Assembly (NCBI RefSeq): GCF_002878395.1 | Contig: NC_061120.1 | Location: 92,173,349 to 92,237,348, forward strand | Origin: Capsicum annuum | Lineage: Eukaryota; Streptophyta; Magnoliopsida; Solanales; Solanaceae | Direction: 5' to 3' | DNA length: 64,000 nt | Shown here: piece by piece, positions 35,617 through 47,480 of the stretch | How the letters are laid out: every line of letters begins with the position of its first letter | Numbering within the stretch: the first letter of the stretch is position 1 | The notes under the pieces: model-generated | The model's input: the letters and a program-made list of their open reading frames with translations, nothing else | Told to the model about the DNA's origin: nothing | The model's database searches: none | Program-made: the position numbers and the translations under genes

Positions 35617-36656
35617 GTGTAACTTTAAAGGTAATTTAATTTTAAAGATTTTTTTCTTTTAATAATATTACGTATCAAGCAAAAAACGTTTTTGATGCAT
35701 TGAAGTTGAAGAAAAGAAGATATCTGATTAAGGGTGGAGGAGTTTCAATAATTCCATCATAGTTCGATTATGAATTTCCCAAGATAATCATGATAGTATG
35801 TTCTTGAAGTATACAGTAAATAAAATAATATGTATTCTTGACAGACAATTGTAAATTGAGAGTTTTTTTTTTTCTAAATCTTAATATATCTTAAGATCAA
35901 AGAGACAAATTTCTTTGTAATTTCTATAATTTTTCTATGTTAAATTTGTTGGTGATTTGAGGTCAATTTATCACAATTTTAGTATGTTTTTGAAATTTAC
36001 AATAATATATTTATCATGTATTATTCTTAATAAACAATTGCTAATTGAGAAGGGTTTTTTGTGTGTATGAAATATTAATATTTTATATGATTGAAAAGAT
36101 AAATTTTCTTGTGATTTGAGGTAAGTTTATAAAAATTTTAGGATGTTTTTTATGTTTACAAAATAAATTTAGTATGTTTTTGTTATTTTTACATCCTCCT
36201 ATGGTATTTATGTATAGTTTTTGTTCTATTGTTTTGTGAAATTAATTTTATGTGTTTCAATATTTATCTTCTCTATTTGTGATAGATGTTGTGGCAAAGA
36301 CTGTGATGTTATTAATCTCTTGGTGGATGTCTTTCAGTTTTCTTCCATTGTAATTGTGTTTTACCATAAACTGTTCTGTTATTTTTAATTTGTTACAAAT
36401 AGTATTATATTATTATGTTCATATATCTCTGTTGCCCTAACCTCCGCTACTTGATTTTGTTCGATAAGACAACTTAAGCTCATAACCTCTTCTGTCCTTT
36501 ATACACGTTAAGAAGATGTTCATGTAGTCAAAAGACATTGTTTAAGACTTCACTAAAGTAATTTGAAGTTAAACTCTTTGTGCTACTTTAATTTTATTTT
36601 ATAACTTATTACTTATTAACATTATATACACGTGCAAAACACGTACACTTGACTAA

Positions 36657-38768
36657 TATTAGTTAAAAGTAGTTAGATAATCTTTAATATTTTTGAAAAT
36701 ACTAAATCACATATCTGTTTTAATTTTTTCGTCCAAGTTTTTTTAAGTTCATTTTAAAAAATCTCTTTCCTCATTTGGGAATCATGTAGGAATACAATAT
36801 TAAAGAAAATTTTGGTTTTTTCCACATATCTTAAGTTTAAAACCATAAATCCAAAAATCTTTGTTAAGTTTTAAAATTTATCCTAAATCAAAATTAAACA
36901 AATAAATTAAAATAGAGGGAGTAAAAAAATTTTTGCAAGTTAAAAAATAATATTTTTTTCTATATTTCGACTCTCTTTTATTTTTTAAACAAATACATGC
37001 ACTAAAAATCTTCTCCTTTTTATTTTACTAAAAATTTTAAAATTAAAATCTTTAACAGTCTAAATTGATTTTTGTCTTATGCTGAATTAATTTGATTATT
37101 TTTTCTCAATTAAACTCATTAATTATGGCTAACATATTTTTCTAAAAAAAGTACAGTATTTAAATAATATAAAACATATTTGATACTAAAATTATAAAGT
37201 AAGAAAAAGAAAAGGCCACAAAAATTACTACCCTCTCCGTTTCATTTTATGTGATTGTAAATCATCTTATTAGGTGTAAAAAAAAAAATAGCATTAGATT
37301 ATTATTAATAAAATAGTAAGGTGATTTTTTTTTTAAACGATTAAAAAATGTCACATAAAATAAAATGAAGAAAAATAATACAATTCCGACTACACCAATT
37401 ATTGATGTCACGTTAAATGAATTTAATGAAAAGGAATGAATATAAAATTGAAAAATGACAAAAGTCAATGGTTATCCATGTGTACCAAGATGATTCGTCA
37501 AAGATGCAAAAATCTTTGGTTGTGAGGACGACCAAAAAAATTTATTGTCTCTTATATACTAGACTAGATGGTCAGTGCCCGTGCAATTTCATTGTACAAA
37601 AGTGGCCCCATTTAGATGTGCATAGTAACTGAAAAAGTGCAAGGCCAGAATATCCGGAAAGAAAAACTGCAATTTGTTTTCGGCACTACAGACTTCACAT
37701 CCTTGAATTTCAGCCTTTCGCGCTACAGCTTCCAAGTCCTCGAGCTTCAACCTTGTATCTTTACTATAAAATCACAGTAACATCAAAGAATTCAACATCA
37801 TTCATAAAATGTTCCTTGATAAATCACCTGAAAGTTGCAAATTTTGTCGGATAAATTAAATCACCAGAAAATATATACTTATGCTGAAACACTAAACTGT
37901 ATCTAATTTTCTTGTCAACCTAAAGTTAGACAAACAAGAGTCACGCTGCAATGGAGATACACATGTAAGCAAATGTAATACCATTTCCATGTAACATCGA
38001 AATAAGTTAAACAATTTGTGGGGATTGTCAAAGTGAAGCAAGAAGGCAATTAAATTATTTAAGTGTGATCTGGAGAGGATAGAATGTACATAGACCTTTA
38101 TCTTTTATAGTTGTTTCCGTGCAGTTTTATGATATATTGGGCGAACATCCTAAAATTCGCAACTTGACAGAATTGATTCATCTCATCCAAGTTCCACTTT
38201 GTTGATCTTTATGAGTCTTCTACTCCATGACAAAAGATAAGTACCACAAAATGGAAAGTCAAAATACATCGAAACTGTGACTTGCTTTAAGACAGAAGTG
38301 TACAAAGATTTAGGTCCCTTAGAACAATCAGATCACCAGCCTTCATATATCCAGATGTGAATTTAGTGATCATCATTGTCCCTTCCAAACTGTTAACATA
38401 TGTCCTCATCTGCATGTATGTGCTCTCTGTAGAGGCTATTCAACTTCTGCTCGTAGTTCTCGACCTTCTTAAGGGCACAAATTTCGTATTTTTTGTATAT
38501 ACTTGGTATATTTTTCTAGATGCACAGTATTAATTTCAGGGAAAATGGTGTTCACCTGGCTACCCTCCACTGTTTACGATTACTACCACTAAATGTATAT
38601 CCAACATAGGTGCGATAATATTTTTGGCAAATTAGAACAACATGGTTTGTCAAGCTTAGTAAATTCATTGACATACAGATCTTTCTTTACAAACTACTGT
38701 GAAGAAATTGAAAACTAGAGCTCGAGGGCGTATAGTTTTATTATAAACAGATCGACTTGTCAATAACT
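36657..38768. other. Non-coding, MITE-like pieces and doubtful exons
   Basis: 37,229-37,375 begins CCCTCTCCGTTTCATTTTAT and ends with a rough complement, so it may be a small Stowaway-like element; GAGGGAGTA at 36,915 may be the end of another. On the minus strand, 37,670-37,750 (LKLEDLEAVARKAEIQGC) and 38,400-38,480 (KKVENYEQKLNSLYREH) give exon-like translations of coiled-coil character, but no protein is recognised and splice borders are weak. Confidence 0.3.
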
Positions 38769-38891
38769 ATTGTACAACAACAACAACATACCTAGTGTAT
38801 TCCCACCAAAGTGGGGTCTGGGACCCATTGAGTGTACGTAGTTCGTACCAGTACCTCGATGTGATCACGTAGAGAGGTTGTTTCCGATAGA
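38769..38891 (-). repeat. SINE/RTE 3'-tail fragment
   Basis: On the plus strand it reads CAACAACAACAACATACCTA GTGTATTCCCACC ... GAGAGGTTGTTTCCGATAG, the reverse complement of the RTE tail at 42,995-43,115. It lies in the intron-side sequence next to the QLQ exon. Confidence 0.7.
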
Positions 38892-38939
38892 AAGGCTATT
38901 GTAATTAAAGATATATTTATAAATAATTAGAAAACTTAC

Positions 38940-39129
38940 AAGCTTGTTGATAATAATGATATTGTTGAAATTGTTAGAGGCAAATTATAATAAGGAGATG
39001 AATTAATGAGACTTTTCTTGATATGATGAAGTAGTTCAGGAGGAACAAACCAGATAACATATGTTTGTAGATTAAAGCTTGTAGTTGAAGTTCTTGCCAC
39101 TGAGCCAAACTGAAGCAACTACTTTCCAT
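38940..39129 (-). pseudogene. GRF-type exon with frameshifted QLQ domain
   Basis: From an ATG at 39,129 the minus strand encodes MESSCFSLAQWQELQLQALI YKHMLSG and then, in another frame, FVPPELLHHIKKSL. Together these form the QLQ domain of plant growth-regulating factors, which binds the GIF co-activator. Between SG and VPPELL the family normally has two more residues; about four bases are missing (near 39,050), so the frame breaks inside the domain. A good donor (GCTT|GTAAGT) ends the exon at 38,940, like QLQ exons of GRF genes. No WRC domain exon was found downstream. It is a pseudogene fragment unless the base count here is wrong. Confidence 0.65.
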
Positions 39130-41093
39130 TCCTATAGTCCAAAACAAGAAAAAAAAAAAATTCAAGGATATGCTATGTATATAACAACTAAAAAGCTCTA
39201 AACTTTACAAACAGAATTGGAGTCAGTAATTTCACTAAGTGTGTTGAAAATTTTGTATATATATATAAAAAAAAGTAATGTTTGACTTCAGGCTGGAACA
39301 ATACTTATAGTTCAAATCTTGTGTACGTGTTAAGAAATCTATTACATATATATAAAAAATGGCATTCTAAAGCGATAAAGGTCATGTCTTGAATACGTTC
39401 CTACAAATAAAAAAGCATCAACCTATACAAACTCATAAGGTTCAGATCATAAATTTATCTATACTACCAACTACTACGAATAAACTTCAAATCTTGAATC
39501 TAACACGAGAGAAACAGAAAGAAAGAGGGAGTAAATAGTATATTTACTCACTGGAAAATTTGGTGGCAGTGAGTGTTGAATCTGCAGAAAGAGTAAATGC
39601 TGACGACTTATTGTTGGTAGGTTCAGTTACAAATATGGAAGAGCAAAAGTATCAGTATCAGAACAAGAAGCATAAAAACCAGTAGAAGAATGTGAATAAC
39701 AAGAAGAAAAATAAGAAAAGTCAAGTCAAGAACAAGTCTTGGTAACTTTGCAGTATTTTTTACTTCTTTTGACTTATTTTTCTTTTCATTTCTCCATTGC
39801 TTCAGGTTGAAATCTCTTATGGGGTTTGGGGGGCGGGGGGGTAACTGCGACTAATTTCATGGGATCCTTCAAAGCAAAAGTAGAATATAATTAAGAAAAT
39901 AATGGTCCAACTTATTATAAATAGCTGATAAAGAATTAGAGTTAAAAAAATACACAATAATTACAATCTTTGAACATTAACAGATATAGAATCACATACG
40001 CAGACCATGTGTCGTGCTAAAGAAAGCTCTTATCCTTTTAGGAGCAAGATATCATAACTACTGCTTTACCCTACCAAACCAACAGTAGACTCTACACTTA
40101 CACTAAACAAAGAACACTCGGAAAGGTCTGCCTTCACCTAGTTGAATCATCAAGATTTCAATGATTTAAATACATAAATATACAAAACAATAATATATAG
40201 CCTTTCTCAGGTAAATACATTCGCCCATTAGTTTCATCATGACATTGTCTTCTAAGAAAGTAAATGGGTTTTTGTCCACCAAAATCAACTTCATATACTG
40301 GGAACTGAATGCAACTGTTAGATATGAACACATCAATAGCATTGGTGATTTTCACTACATAAATATCAACGATATGAACACACCAACACTACATTAATTG
40401 TTTCACTGCATTGAATACTAAAGATACCAAACCAAATCATACCATTTATCACCCTGAGGTACCGTACGCCAAGCCATGAACACTATTTAAGAATTTCCAA
40501 AGATATTTCCCGAAATGGGAACAATTGCAACCTTTTCCACAACGTTCACGGAAGTTGATAGTTGTTCATGTTTATCTTGAGCTATACACTGATCAAAGTT
40601 GCCTATATATTTATTTAATCATGTAACTCTTCCATATGACATCAATTGTCGCTGTCAGTCGAGTGTAGGTTTGATTTCCTGCCAAGTACTTATAGCATTA
40701 TGTGTTGAAGTCAAGCTATTTGGGGACCATTTAATACCATTTGAAACAAAAATGAAGGTTGTCGGATTAAAATAAGATGTAAGCTATAATTACACACTTA
40801 TAGTTAATTCCACGTGTTATTAAATATATTGGCTTAAAATTTTGATATATGCCATATGGCTAATTATCAGCAGGTTTCGTGCGTATATACAATAGCAAGA
40901 GAGACAATCTTCACTGGAATTTTTCCTCATAAGCAGCATGAATTACTATTAAGGATCAAATTGTCCACCTCTTAAAATTCTTGGTAATGTTTAAATATCA
41001 TGAACCAAATCTTTTTGTGCCAAAAGATAGATAAAAAAAACTTCCGTGCCTTTAGAGCTTTAACTCTCAGCCGACACCTGCTCCTACGTGAGA
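39130..41093. other. No gene seen upstream of the QLQ exon
   Basis: AT-rich sequence. A G-run tract (39,826-39,841) could form a quadruplex. If the QLQ exon belonged to a live gene this would be its promoter, but no supported element was found. Confidence 0.35.
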
Positions 41094-41969
41094 ATTAAAT
41101 GTAGGGGTGTTCATGGATCAGTTTGGGTTGGTTATTGGTCAAAACCATAACCAAACAAACTTAGTCGGTTTTTAAATTTCTAAAACCAAACCAAATCAAA
41201 CAAAAAAATAACCGTCGGTTTGGTTCTTGTCGGTTTAGTTCGGTTTGGTTCAGTTTTTTCGGTTTATAACTTTAACGAATGACAAAAGTTGAAAATTAAA
41301 AATAAATCCAATCTAACATGTGAGATGTTAACCGAGTGTTGTATCTCAACCGTGAAACTAAGATATCAACTGAGTGTTATACTTCGGCAAAGCTATGAAC
41401 AACACTATATGAACACTTCTAAAAAAATATTTTAAAACTACATTTAAAAAAATGATATGATAAACCCCCCAAAAGGTGAACACATAAACTTCTTACTCAA
41501 CAAGGTTAAAAAAAAAAGTTAAAATTAATGATTATCTATAGTCAAATGAATCTCAGCTATAAATTTCATTATACAACAAGATATTATTTTCACAATTAGT
41601 ATCATTTGTCATTTAAAGTGCAAAATTCACTTAGAATCTCATAAGGTACTATTAACTAGATGAAGAAATGACTTAATGTGTTACGACTAAAGTTAAATCA
41701 TGATTAAAATATAAAGTGTAACAAATATTTAAATTGTATTTATGAATAATACATAAATAATTATACAATATATATATATATTGGTTCGGTTTGGTTATTT
41801 TGTCAGTTATTTTAGAGTAAAACCAAATCAAACCAAATTAGTATCGGTTTTTTTAAATTCAAAACCAAACCAAACCAAATCTAACCAAATATCGATTTTT
41901 TAATCGGTTTGGTTTGGATTGCGGTTCGATTTGGTTAAAAACCAAACCATGAACACCCCTAATTAAATG
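41094..41969. mobile_element. hAT-like non-autonomous element (copy 3), perfect ends
   Basis: The element is 41,102-41,961 (860 bp). Ends TAGGGGTGTTCATGG and CCATGAACACCCCTA are perfect 15-bp inverted repeats. Perfect 8-bp repeats ATTAAATG flank it (41,094-41,101 and 41,962-41,969). Both arms hold many CGGTTTGGTT/AACCAAACC words. No transposase frame. The intact ends suggest that it is the youngest of the three related copies. Confidence 0.9.
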
Positions 41970-42019
41970 TATCCCTTCTCCTTATAGTAGTGAATAGCAG
42001 ATAGTTAACACTTTGTTCA

Positions 42020-42330
42020 AGTTATATTCATAGATGGAAACAGAGGCGGCGTGTTCATAGATGGAAACAGAGGCGGTATGGGACATAAAAGGTGAAGAAA
42101 ATATAATGTAGCTAGTAGGTTTTGAACTCACAACCGCAAGGGCTGAGGGATCTGCAGTCCACCCGGGCACCACTGAGCTGCCTAATTATCTTTTAATGTG
42201 GTTCGCATGCAGTAATTATATATTTATCTTCTTGATTTTTCAGTAAAAATATAGAGTCTACACGAAAGCTATTGGGTTCACCCCCACCCCCCTACAACGA
42301 TGTAGCTCCACCCCTGATGAAAAACACTTT
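42020..42330 (-). repeat. SINE-like sequence with tRNA-like head
   Basis: On the minus strand GGCAGCTCAGTGGTGCCCGG (near 42,172) and GTTGTGAGTTCAAAACC (near 42,125) are spaced like RNA polymerase III A and B boxes. The words GAGGCGG and GGTGGAGCTACATCG at the ends are common in Solanaceae SINE-type repeats. A 32-bp unit (GTTCATAGATGGAAACAGAG GCGG) is repeated near 42,026-42,075. Confidence 0.4.
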
Positions 42331-42983
42331 ACTCCAGCATGCGAAAACAATCTTGAAGCACAAGTAACAGTGGGTACATTCGGTTACATCAATACTATTA
42401 ACTCCCCCTCTCAAAATGAGAAATAACGTTTTGCTTGTGTGAGTGCCCTCATCCAAAAGATTTTAGCCCCAACCCCCAAATTTTGGTAATTTCCTTTTTC
42501 TACAGAGTTTGTTACAGTTTGTTAGAAATACAACTCGTGCATCGGTATAAGGTTTCTAAACAGATCTATTATGACCCTAGGCTGCCTCACGCGTTATCCT
42601 AAAGGTTTTGGGTTCAATTTTCCAGTTTTTTCATATGGTAACATAGCTAATCTTAGGTAAAAGTGTTATCTATGTATATCTGTTCTCACAACGGTTTTCT
42701 TTCTACTTTTAGTCCAATAGTATATTGTCTCTACCTAATCTGTTGCTTTGAACTTCGCTCAGTCCACTCAGCTTAATGAGCTACTAACTCTACCTTACAG
42801 ATCTACAACATCCTGCACCTTGATAGGAGTTTCATAAAAGCTTTATTGTTGTCCTAACCTACTCCACGCATTATATTGAAGATTTGGATAGGATACGCAG
42901 ATTCTATCACATTTTTTACATGGTAAGCCTTCAGTTTAGATAAGGAGGGATTACGAGCCACAAAATTTTAAGACCAGCACAAT
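42331..42983. other. No gene seen
   Basis: Non-coding. Phrases such as GGCTGCCTCACGCGTTATCC TAAAGG at 42,583 look repeat-derived, but no element ends were recognised. Confidence 0.35.
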
Positions 42984-44907
42984 CCAATGAAAATACAACA
43001 ACAACAACAACAAACCCAGTGTATTCCCACCTAGTGGGGTCTGGGGGGGTAAGATGTACGCAGTCCATACCTCTACCTCTGATGAAGTAGAAAGGTTGTT
43101 TCCGATAGACCCCCGGCTCAAGACACGAGATACCACACAAATACATAGTAAAGCACAGAAGCAGATTACATAACATAAATACGGCACCCATAAGTAATAT
43201 AAAACAGAGGAAAGCAGAGGAAAGCACACAGATTCGTAATAAAACATGGAACACGGAACACGAAATCATAACAAGAATAAAACCCCCACCAAGTAATTCC
43301 CTACACTAGCGACCCAAACTGGCCCTAATCCTCTGCCGTAATTCGCGCCCTCCAGACCTTCCTATCTAGGGTCATGTCCTCGGTGAGCTGTAACTGTTCC
43401 ATATCCCGCCTAATCACCTCACCCCAGTACTTCTTCGGCCTACCCCTACCCCGCCTAAAACCATCCAACGCTAGCCTCTCACACCTACGGACCGGAGCAT
43501 CCATGCCCCTCCTCTTCACGTGTCCGAACCATCTCAATCGTGCTTCCCGCATCTTGCACTCCACTGAAGTCACACCAACCTTCTCTCGGATAATCTCATT
43601 CCGAACTCTATCCCCTCTAGTCAGTCCACACATCCAGCGCAACATCCGCATTTCTGCCACCTTCATTTTTTGGATGTGGGAGTTCTTAACTGGCCAACAC
43701 TCCTCTCCATACAACAAGGCCGGACGGACTACCACCCTGTAGAATTTGCCTTTAAGCTTGGGCGGCACCTTCTTATCACACAGCACCCCCGACGCGAGTT
43801 TCCACTTCATCCATCTCGCCCCAATACGGTGCGAGACATCCTCGTCAATCTCACCGTTACTCTGGATCATGGACCCAAGATACTTGAACTTATCCCTCTT
43901 ACATACCTCCTGTGCTTCCAGCTTCACTACTACCTTATTCTCCCGCCTCACATCATTAAACTTGCATTCCACATACTCTGTCTTGCTTCTGCTCACCCTG
44001 AACCCTTTAGACTCAAGAGTTTGCCTCCACACCTCTAATTTGTCATTCACACCCCCTCGAGTCTCATCTATCAGCACTACATCGTCTGCAAAAAGCATAC
44101 ACCACGGCACCTCCCCTTGAATGCGCCGCGTCAACACATCCATCACCAACGCAAACAAAAAGGGACTAAGAGTAGATCCCTGATGCAATCCTGTCAGGAC
44201 AGTGAAATGCTCTGAGTCTCCTCCCGCCGTCCTCACCTGGGTTTTCGCTCCATCCTACATATCCTTAATTACTCTGGTATATGCCAGCGGTACTCCACTC
44301 ACCTCCAAGCATCTCCAAAGCACCTCCCTGGGGACTTTGTCGTATGCCTTCTCCAGGTCGATAAACACCATGTGCAGATCCTTCTTCCTCTCCCTATACT
44401 GCTCCACCAACCTCCGCACTAGGTGGATTGCCTCCGTCGTCGAGCGGCCGGGCATAAATCCGAACTGGTTTTCCGAAATAGACAGTATCCGTCTCAGCCT
44501 CACCTCGACCACTCTCTCCCAGATCTTCATAGAGTGACTCAATAACTTAATCCCCCTATAGTTATTGCAACTCTGAATGTCCCCCTTATTCTTATAGAGA
44601 GAGACCATGGTACTCCACCTCCACGCCTCGGGCATCTTTGCCGTCCTGAAGATTTCATTAAACAATCCAGTCAACCACCTTACACCAGCCTCTCCAACGA
44701 ACTTCCAAAACTCCACCGGTATCTCATCCGGCCCCGTCGCCCTACCCCTTCGCATCCTGCGGACAGCCTGTCTAACCTCTTCTACCTTAAAACGTCTACA
44801 ATAGCTAAAATCCCGACACTCCTCTGAGTGCTCCAGTTCCCCTAACACAATAGCTCTATCCCCTTCGTCATTCAAGAGCCTATGAAAATACGACTGCCAA
44901 TGAAAAT
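42984..44907 (-). mobile_element. RTE-type LINE, 5'-truncated, recent
   Basis: The element is 42,995-44,896 on the minus strand, between perfect 11-bp repeats CCAATGAAAAT (42,984-42,994 and 44,897-44,907). The 3' end is a TTG-repeat tail, as in RTE LINEs. The 5' end is cut inside the RT region, giving a 1.9-kb copy of an element that is normally more than 3 kb. The perfect duplication and an almost open frame point to a recent insertion. Confidence 0.92.
43325..44896 (-). pseudogene. RTE reverse transcriptase, one stop codon
   Basis: About 524 codons stay in one frame apart from a single TAG at 44,255-44,257, within DM*DGAKT, where a Tyr codon is expected. Motifs: [32 protein letters not shown], the catalytic LFADDVVL near 44,085, then the C-terminal [16 protein letters not shown] and [11 protein letters not shown] segments, ending RITAED* at 43,325. 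The ATG at 44,962 is in flanking host DNA, not the element, since the insertion begins at 44,896. Loss of the N-terminal endonuclease means that it cannot move by itself. Several antisense open frames here are shadows. Confidence 0.9.
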
Positions 44908-47480
44908 GAATGTCAAATTCCTTTTTAAATAAGAACGACCGCAAGAATTTTGTCAATCCCATTTTTGAATCCTCATGTTTAATCCGTCTGCCAAGTACTT
45001 GTTTGTCGTTTATTATTTGGTCGTTCGTACATGTTTCTCAAGTCGCCTATCGCCGGGATCTATGTACTTTTTTCTGGTTCAACTAGGAAATAACTGATCC
45101 CGAAGTAATAGATTCTAAGGATCTCATGTATCACCAGGGTTCCTTTCCTTATGCATATATTCTGTTGTTTTAAGAGCTCCTGTGTCTTTACCTCATAATG
45201 GTGCCTACGGCAATGCTTTCAAAACCCCTTACTGAAGTTGTTCAACAGCAGCGCTCACCTCCATGAAAAATGATTACAAAATTCTTGATCAACATGTCGA
45301 AGAGATCAAGATAGTGTGATTCATCATTACTAACAATACTCCCCCAAATCATCTTAAAATCACAAACCAGAGAGAGCTTTGAGAAGTAGAACTTCTTCCT
45401 TTACACCAAGTTCTTCTGCAGGATTTTTTGAGCCTTTAGTATCTATGTTAAAAACCATATAATCACGAGATTTGGAAGTTACTAAGTTCCAATAATATTC
45501 TTCTAGATATTTGAACACCGAGCTTATAAATACACATCAAATAGAGCTAACATTCATCCTTGAAATAAAAGGCCCAAACATCATGAGGAACCTACCTACT
45601 CAATGCACATTCCTAATGATATGTTTGTCTAAGAAAATGGACAGGGAAGATATCAGGGTAAAGGTGAGAATATGGTCAGGAAGTCTCTGCTTCACATGAA
45701 AACACTAAAATTGGAAAAATTGTGTTGCCAAGAAGATATTTATATGTGCAAATAGTTACGACAGTTTCAGGCTAAACACAAAAGTTTAAACTTACAGGTA
45801 TAAAACCAGAATCAATAACTTTAATGACCATGGAAATGTCAGCCTTCGTCATCTGCAAAAGCACAAGTTGCCAAATTTCAAACAATTTCACGGCAAGGAA
45901 CAATTTTGTTTTCTCAAAGAGCTTAAAGATATAGCAATATATCCATTTAAAAATGATCTTCATTTCACCTTCTAACAATTCTTTGGCATGTTGACCAACC
46001 ACATGAGAATGGAGACATTCCGATGGAAGGAATACCCTCTGCAACAACAAAAAACATTTGTTAGGGATCCACTGATGAGAGACAGGCATAAAATTGTGAT
46101 CTTAGCATGATTAAGTAATCTCTGAGGGGGGTAATCAAGTAAGCTCTTCAAGGTGAAAATATGCATCTAGGATGAATCACTAACAAACCTTGTACCTGAA
46201 GACCTGTAAATCTTTTGTGGGATGACTGGATGGACAGCTATCAAGTACTATGGAGATTAACAACAGGACTTGATTAATTAGGATGTTAGCTTCAAAGAGT
46301 GATGTGGCAACTAAAAAGCAGATACTAAACCAATTTAGGCCCTCATAACATCTTCTGCAGAACAAAACAACCCCTCCAATCTGATAAGATGATTGCCTAT
46401 GGCCTTCACAATGTCTGTTCCAATCCTATTTCTTATCATTCAATAAAGCCGTGGGGCTACAAGAGAGATTCTCAGCACTTGAACAACAACATACCCATTG
46501 TAATCCCACTTAAACATCCAAATTCATTTCAAGGCCCAACCCTACCAAAAGTGAGACCCAATGAGGTAAATGGAGCGCAAATGTGAAAATATTACATATT
46601 ATGCTACTAGTTAACATTAATTAAAATAAGATCTATTTCTAGACAATCTTAGAGGCTAATGGCATGGAAAAGAAATAGCTACAAGTACTTCTTGCTAGGG
46701 CTCTCATGATTTCAAGATTGAGGGATGTGACCTGCAATAAAGAAAAATAAGTATTATGTCACATATCACCTGAGAGTCAAAGCAAAACATCAAAAGAGAT
46801 CATCGCACGGAGACGAAGAAGTCTAACAAGTAATTAGGTCATAATCACTTCATTTGGTGCAGTAAACACCAAACTTGTCATTCCCTGAACACTCTAAATA
46901 GACATTTCTCAGGAGCGTAGTAGATAAGGTTAAGCAGATAAGAAATTAAGCATGGAAGTTTAGCATCCATAAGATCCTGGAAATAAGTGGAAAACAAGAG
47001 GAGGATAAAGACACATGCATGAACTATTGCATGTAATGTTCGTGACCTAAATGAAAGGTCATGGAACATAGGAATGCAAAAAAGAAAACAGGGTAGAGGC
47101 AAATATTTCAATGGCTTCGGCAACGGCACTGCTAGTCCTAAGTTACAAGCAGACGGTGAAAAGGAATAAACACAAAATATCAACTACATAATAGAGTTGA
47201 AATATGTGTCAGGCGGAACAAAAATATTACTTGAAAACGGAAAGGTGAGGGCTGGATCTTACTGAAATTCTTGTAGCAACAAAACCGGCCTTTACAAGAG
47301 GTAATGAGGGCAACATCAGAGGGTCACGAGGTTACTTGAAACTGAAATCTAGATCGTCCTTCTAGAGCACCAAAATTGGTTCGATTTATGTTTACTCATT
47401 TCATAACTCAAAGATTTTTGCAATGGCTAATGAACTTTACAAATACTGCTAATGACTAAACACACTCAAGTAGTATTAAC
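44908..47480 (-). other. Possible introns and small exons of an unrecognised gene
   Basis: On the minus strand short exon-like pieces follow acceptor-like CAG: near 46,735 (VTSLNLEIMRALARS), 46,037-45,991 (RVFLPSECLHSHVVGQHAKE) and 45,856-45,800 (MTKADISMVIKVIDSGFIP, followed by a good GTAAGT donor). Their frames were not proven to join. They could belong to one gene with the exon at 47,481-47,711. CAACAACATACCCATTGTA at 46,481 resembles an RTE/SINE tail end. Confidence 0.3.

Larger units (their letters stand above)
33359..36656 (+). mobile_element. Outer Helitron containing an inner Helitron and a MITE
   Basis: The 5' end is TCTATGATATATTAAAAGTG at 33,359. The 3' end is near 36,656, where ACGTGCAAAACACGT can form a hairpin a few bases before GACTAAT. 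Helitrons start TC, end CTRR after a hairpin and make no target duplication. Inside are a second Helitron (33,907-35,180) and a Stowaway-like MITE. No RepHel gene is present, so it is non-autonomous. Confidence 0.55.

Noticed and set aside
36640..36925. A complete Stowaway-like MITE ending GAGGGAGTA
   Set aside because: Only the right end is convincing; no matching left end or TA pair was found.
37670..38480. Coiled-coil gene on the minus strand
   Set aside because: The two exon-like pieces lack firm splice borders and known homologues; kept only as a note.
43374..44120. Several plus-strand open frames of over 110 codons
   Set aside because: They are antisense to the RTE reverse transcriptase, which has all the known motifs on the minus strand.
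43325..44896. A functional non-LTR retrotransposon
   Set aside because: The endonuclease end is missing and there is an in-frame stop at 44,255-44,257.
44897..44962. Using the ATG at 44,962 as the start of the RTE protein
   Set aside because: The target duplication at 44,897-44,907 shows that this ATG is in host DNA outside the element.
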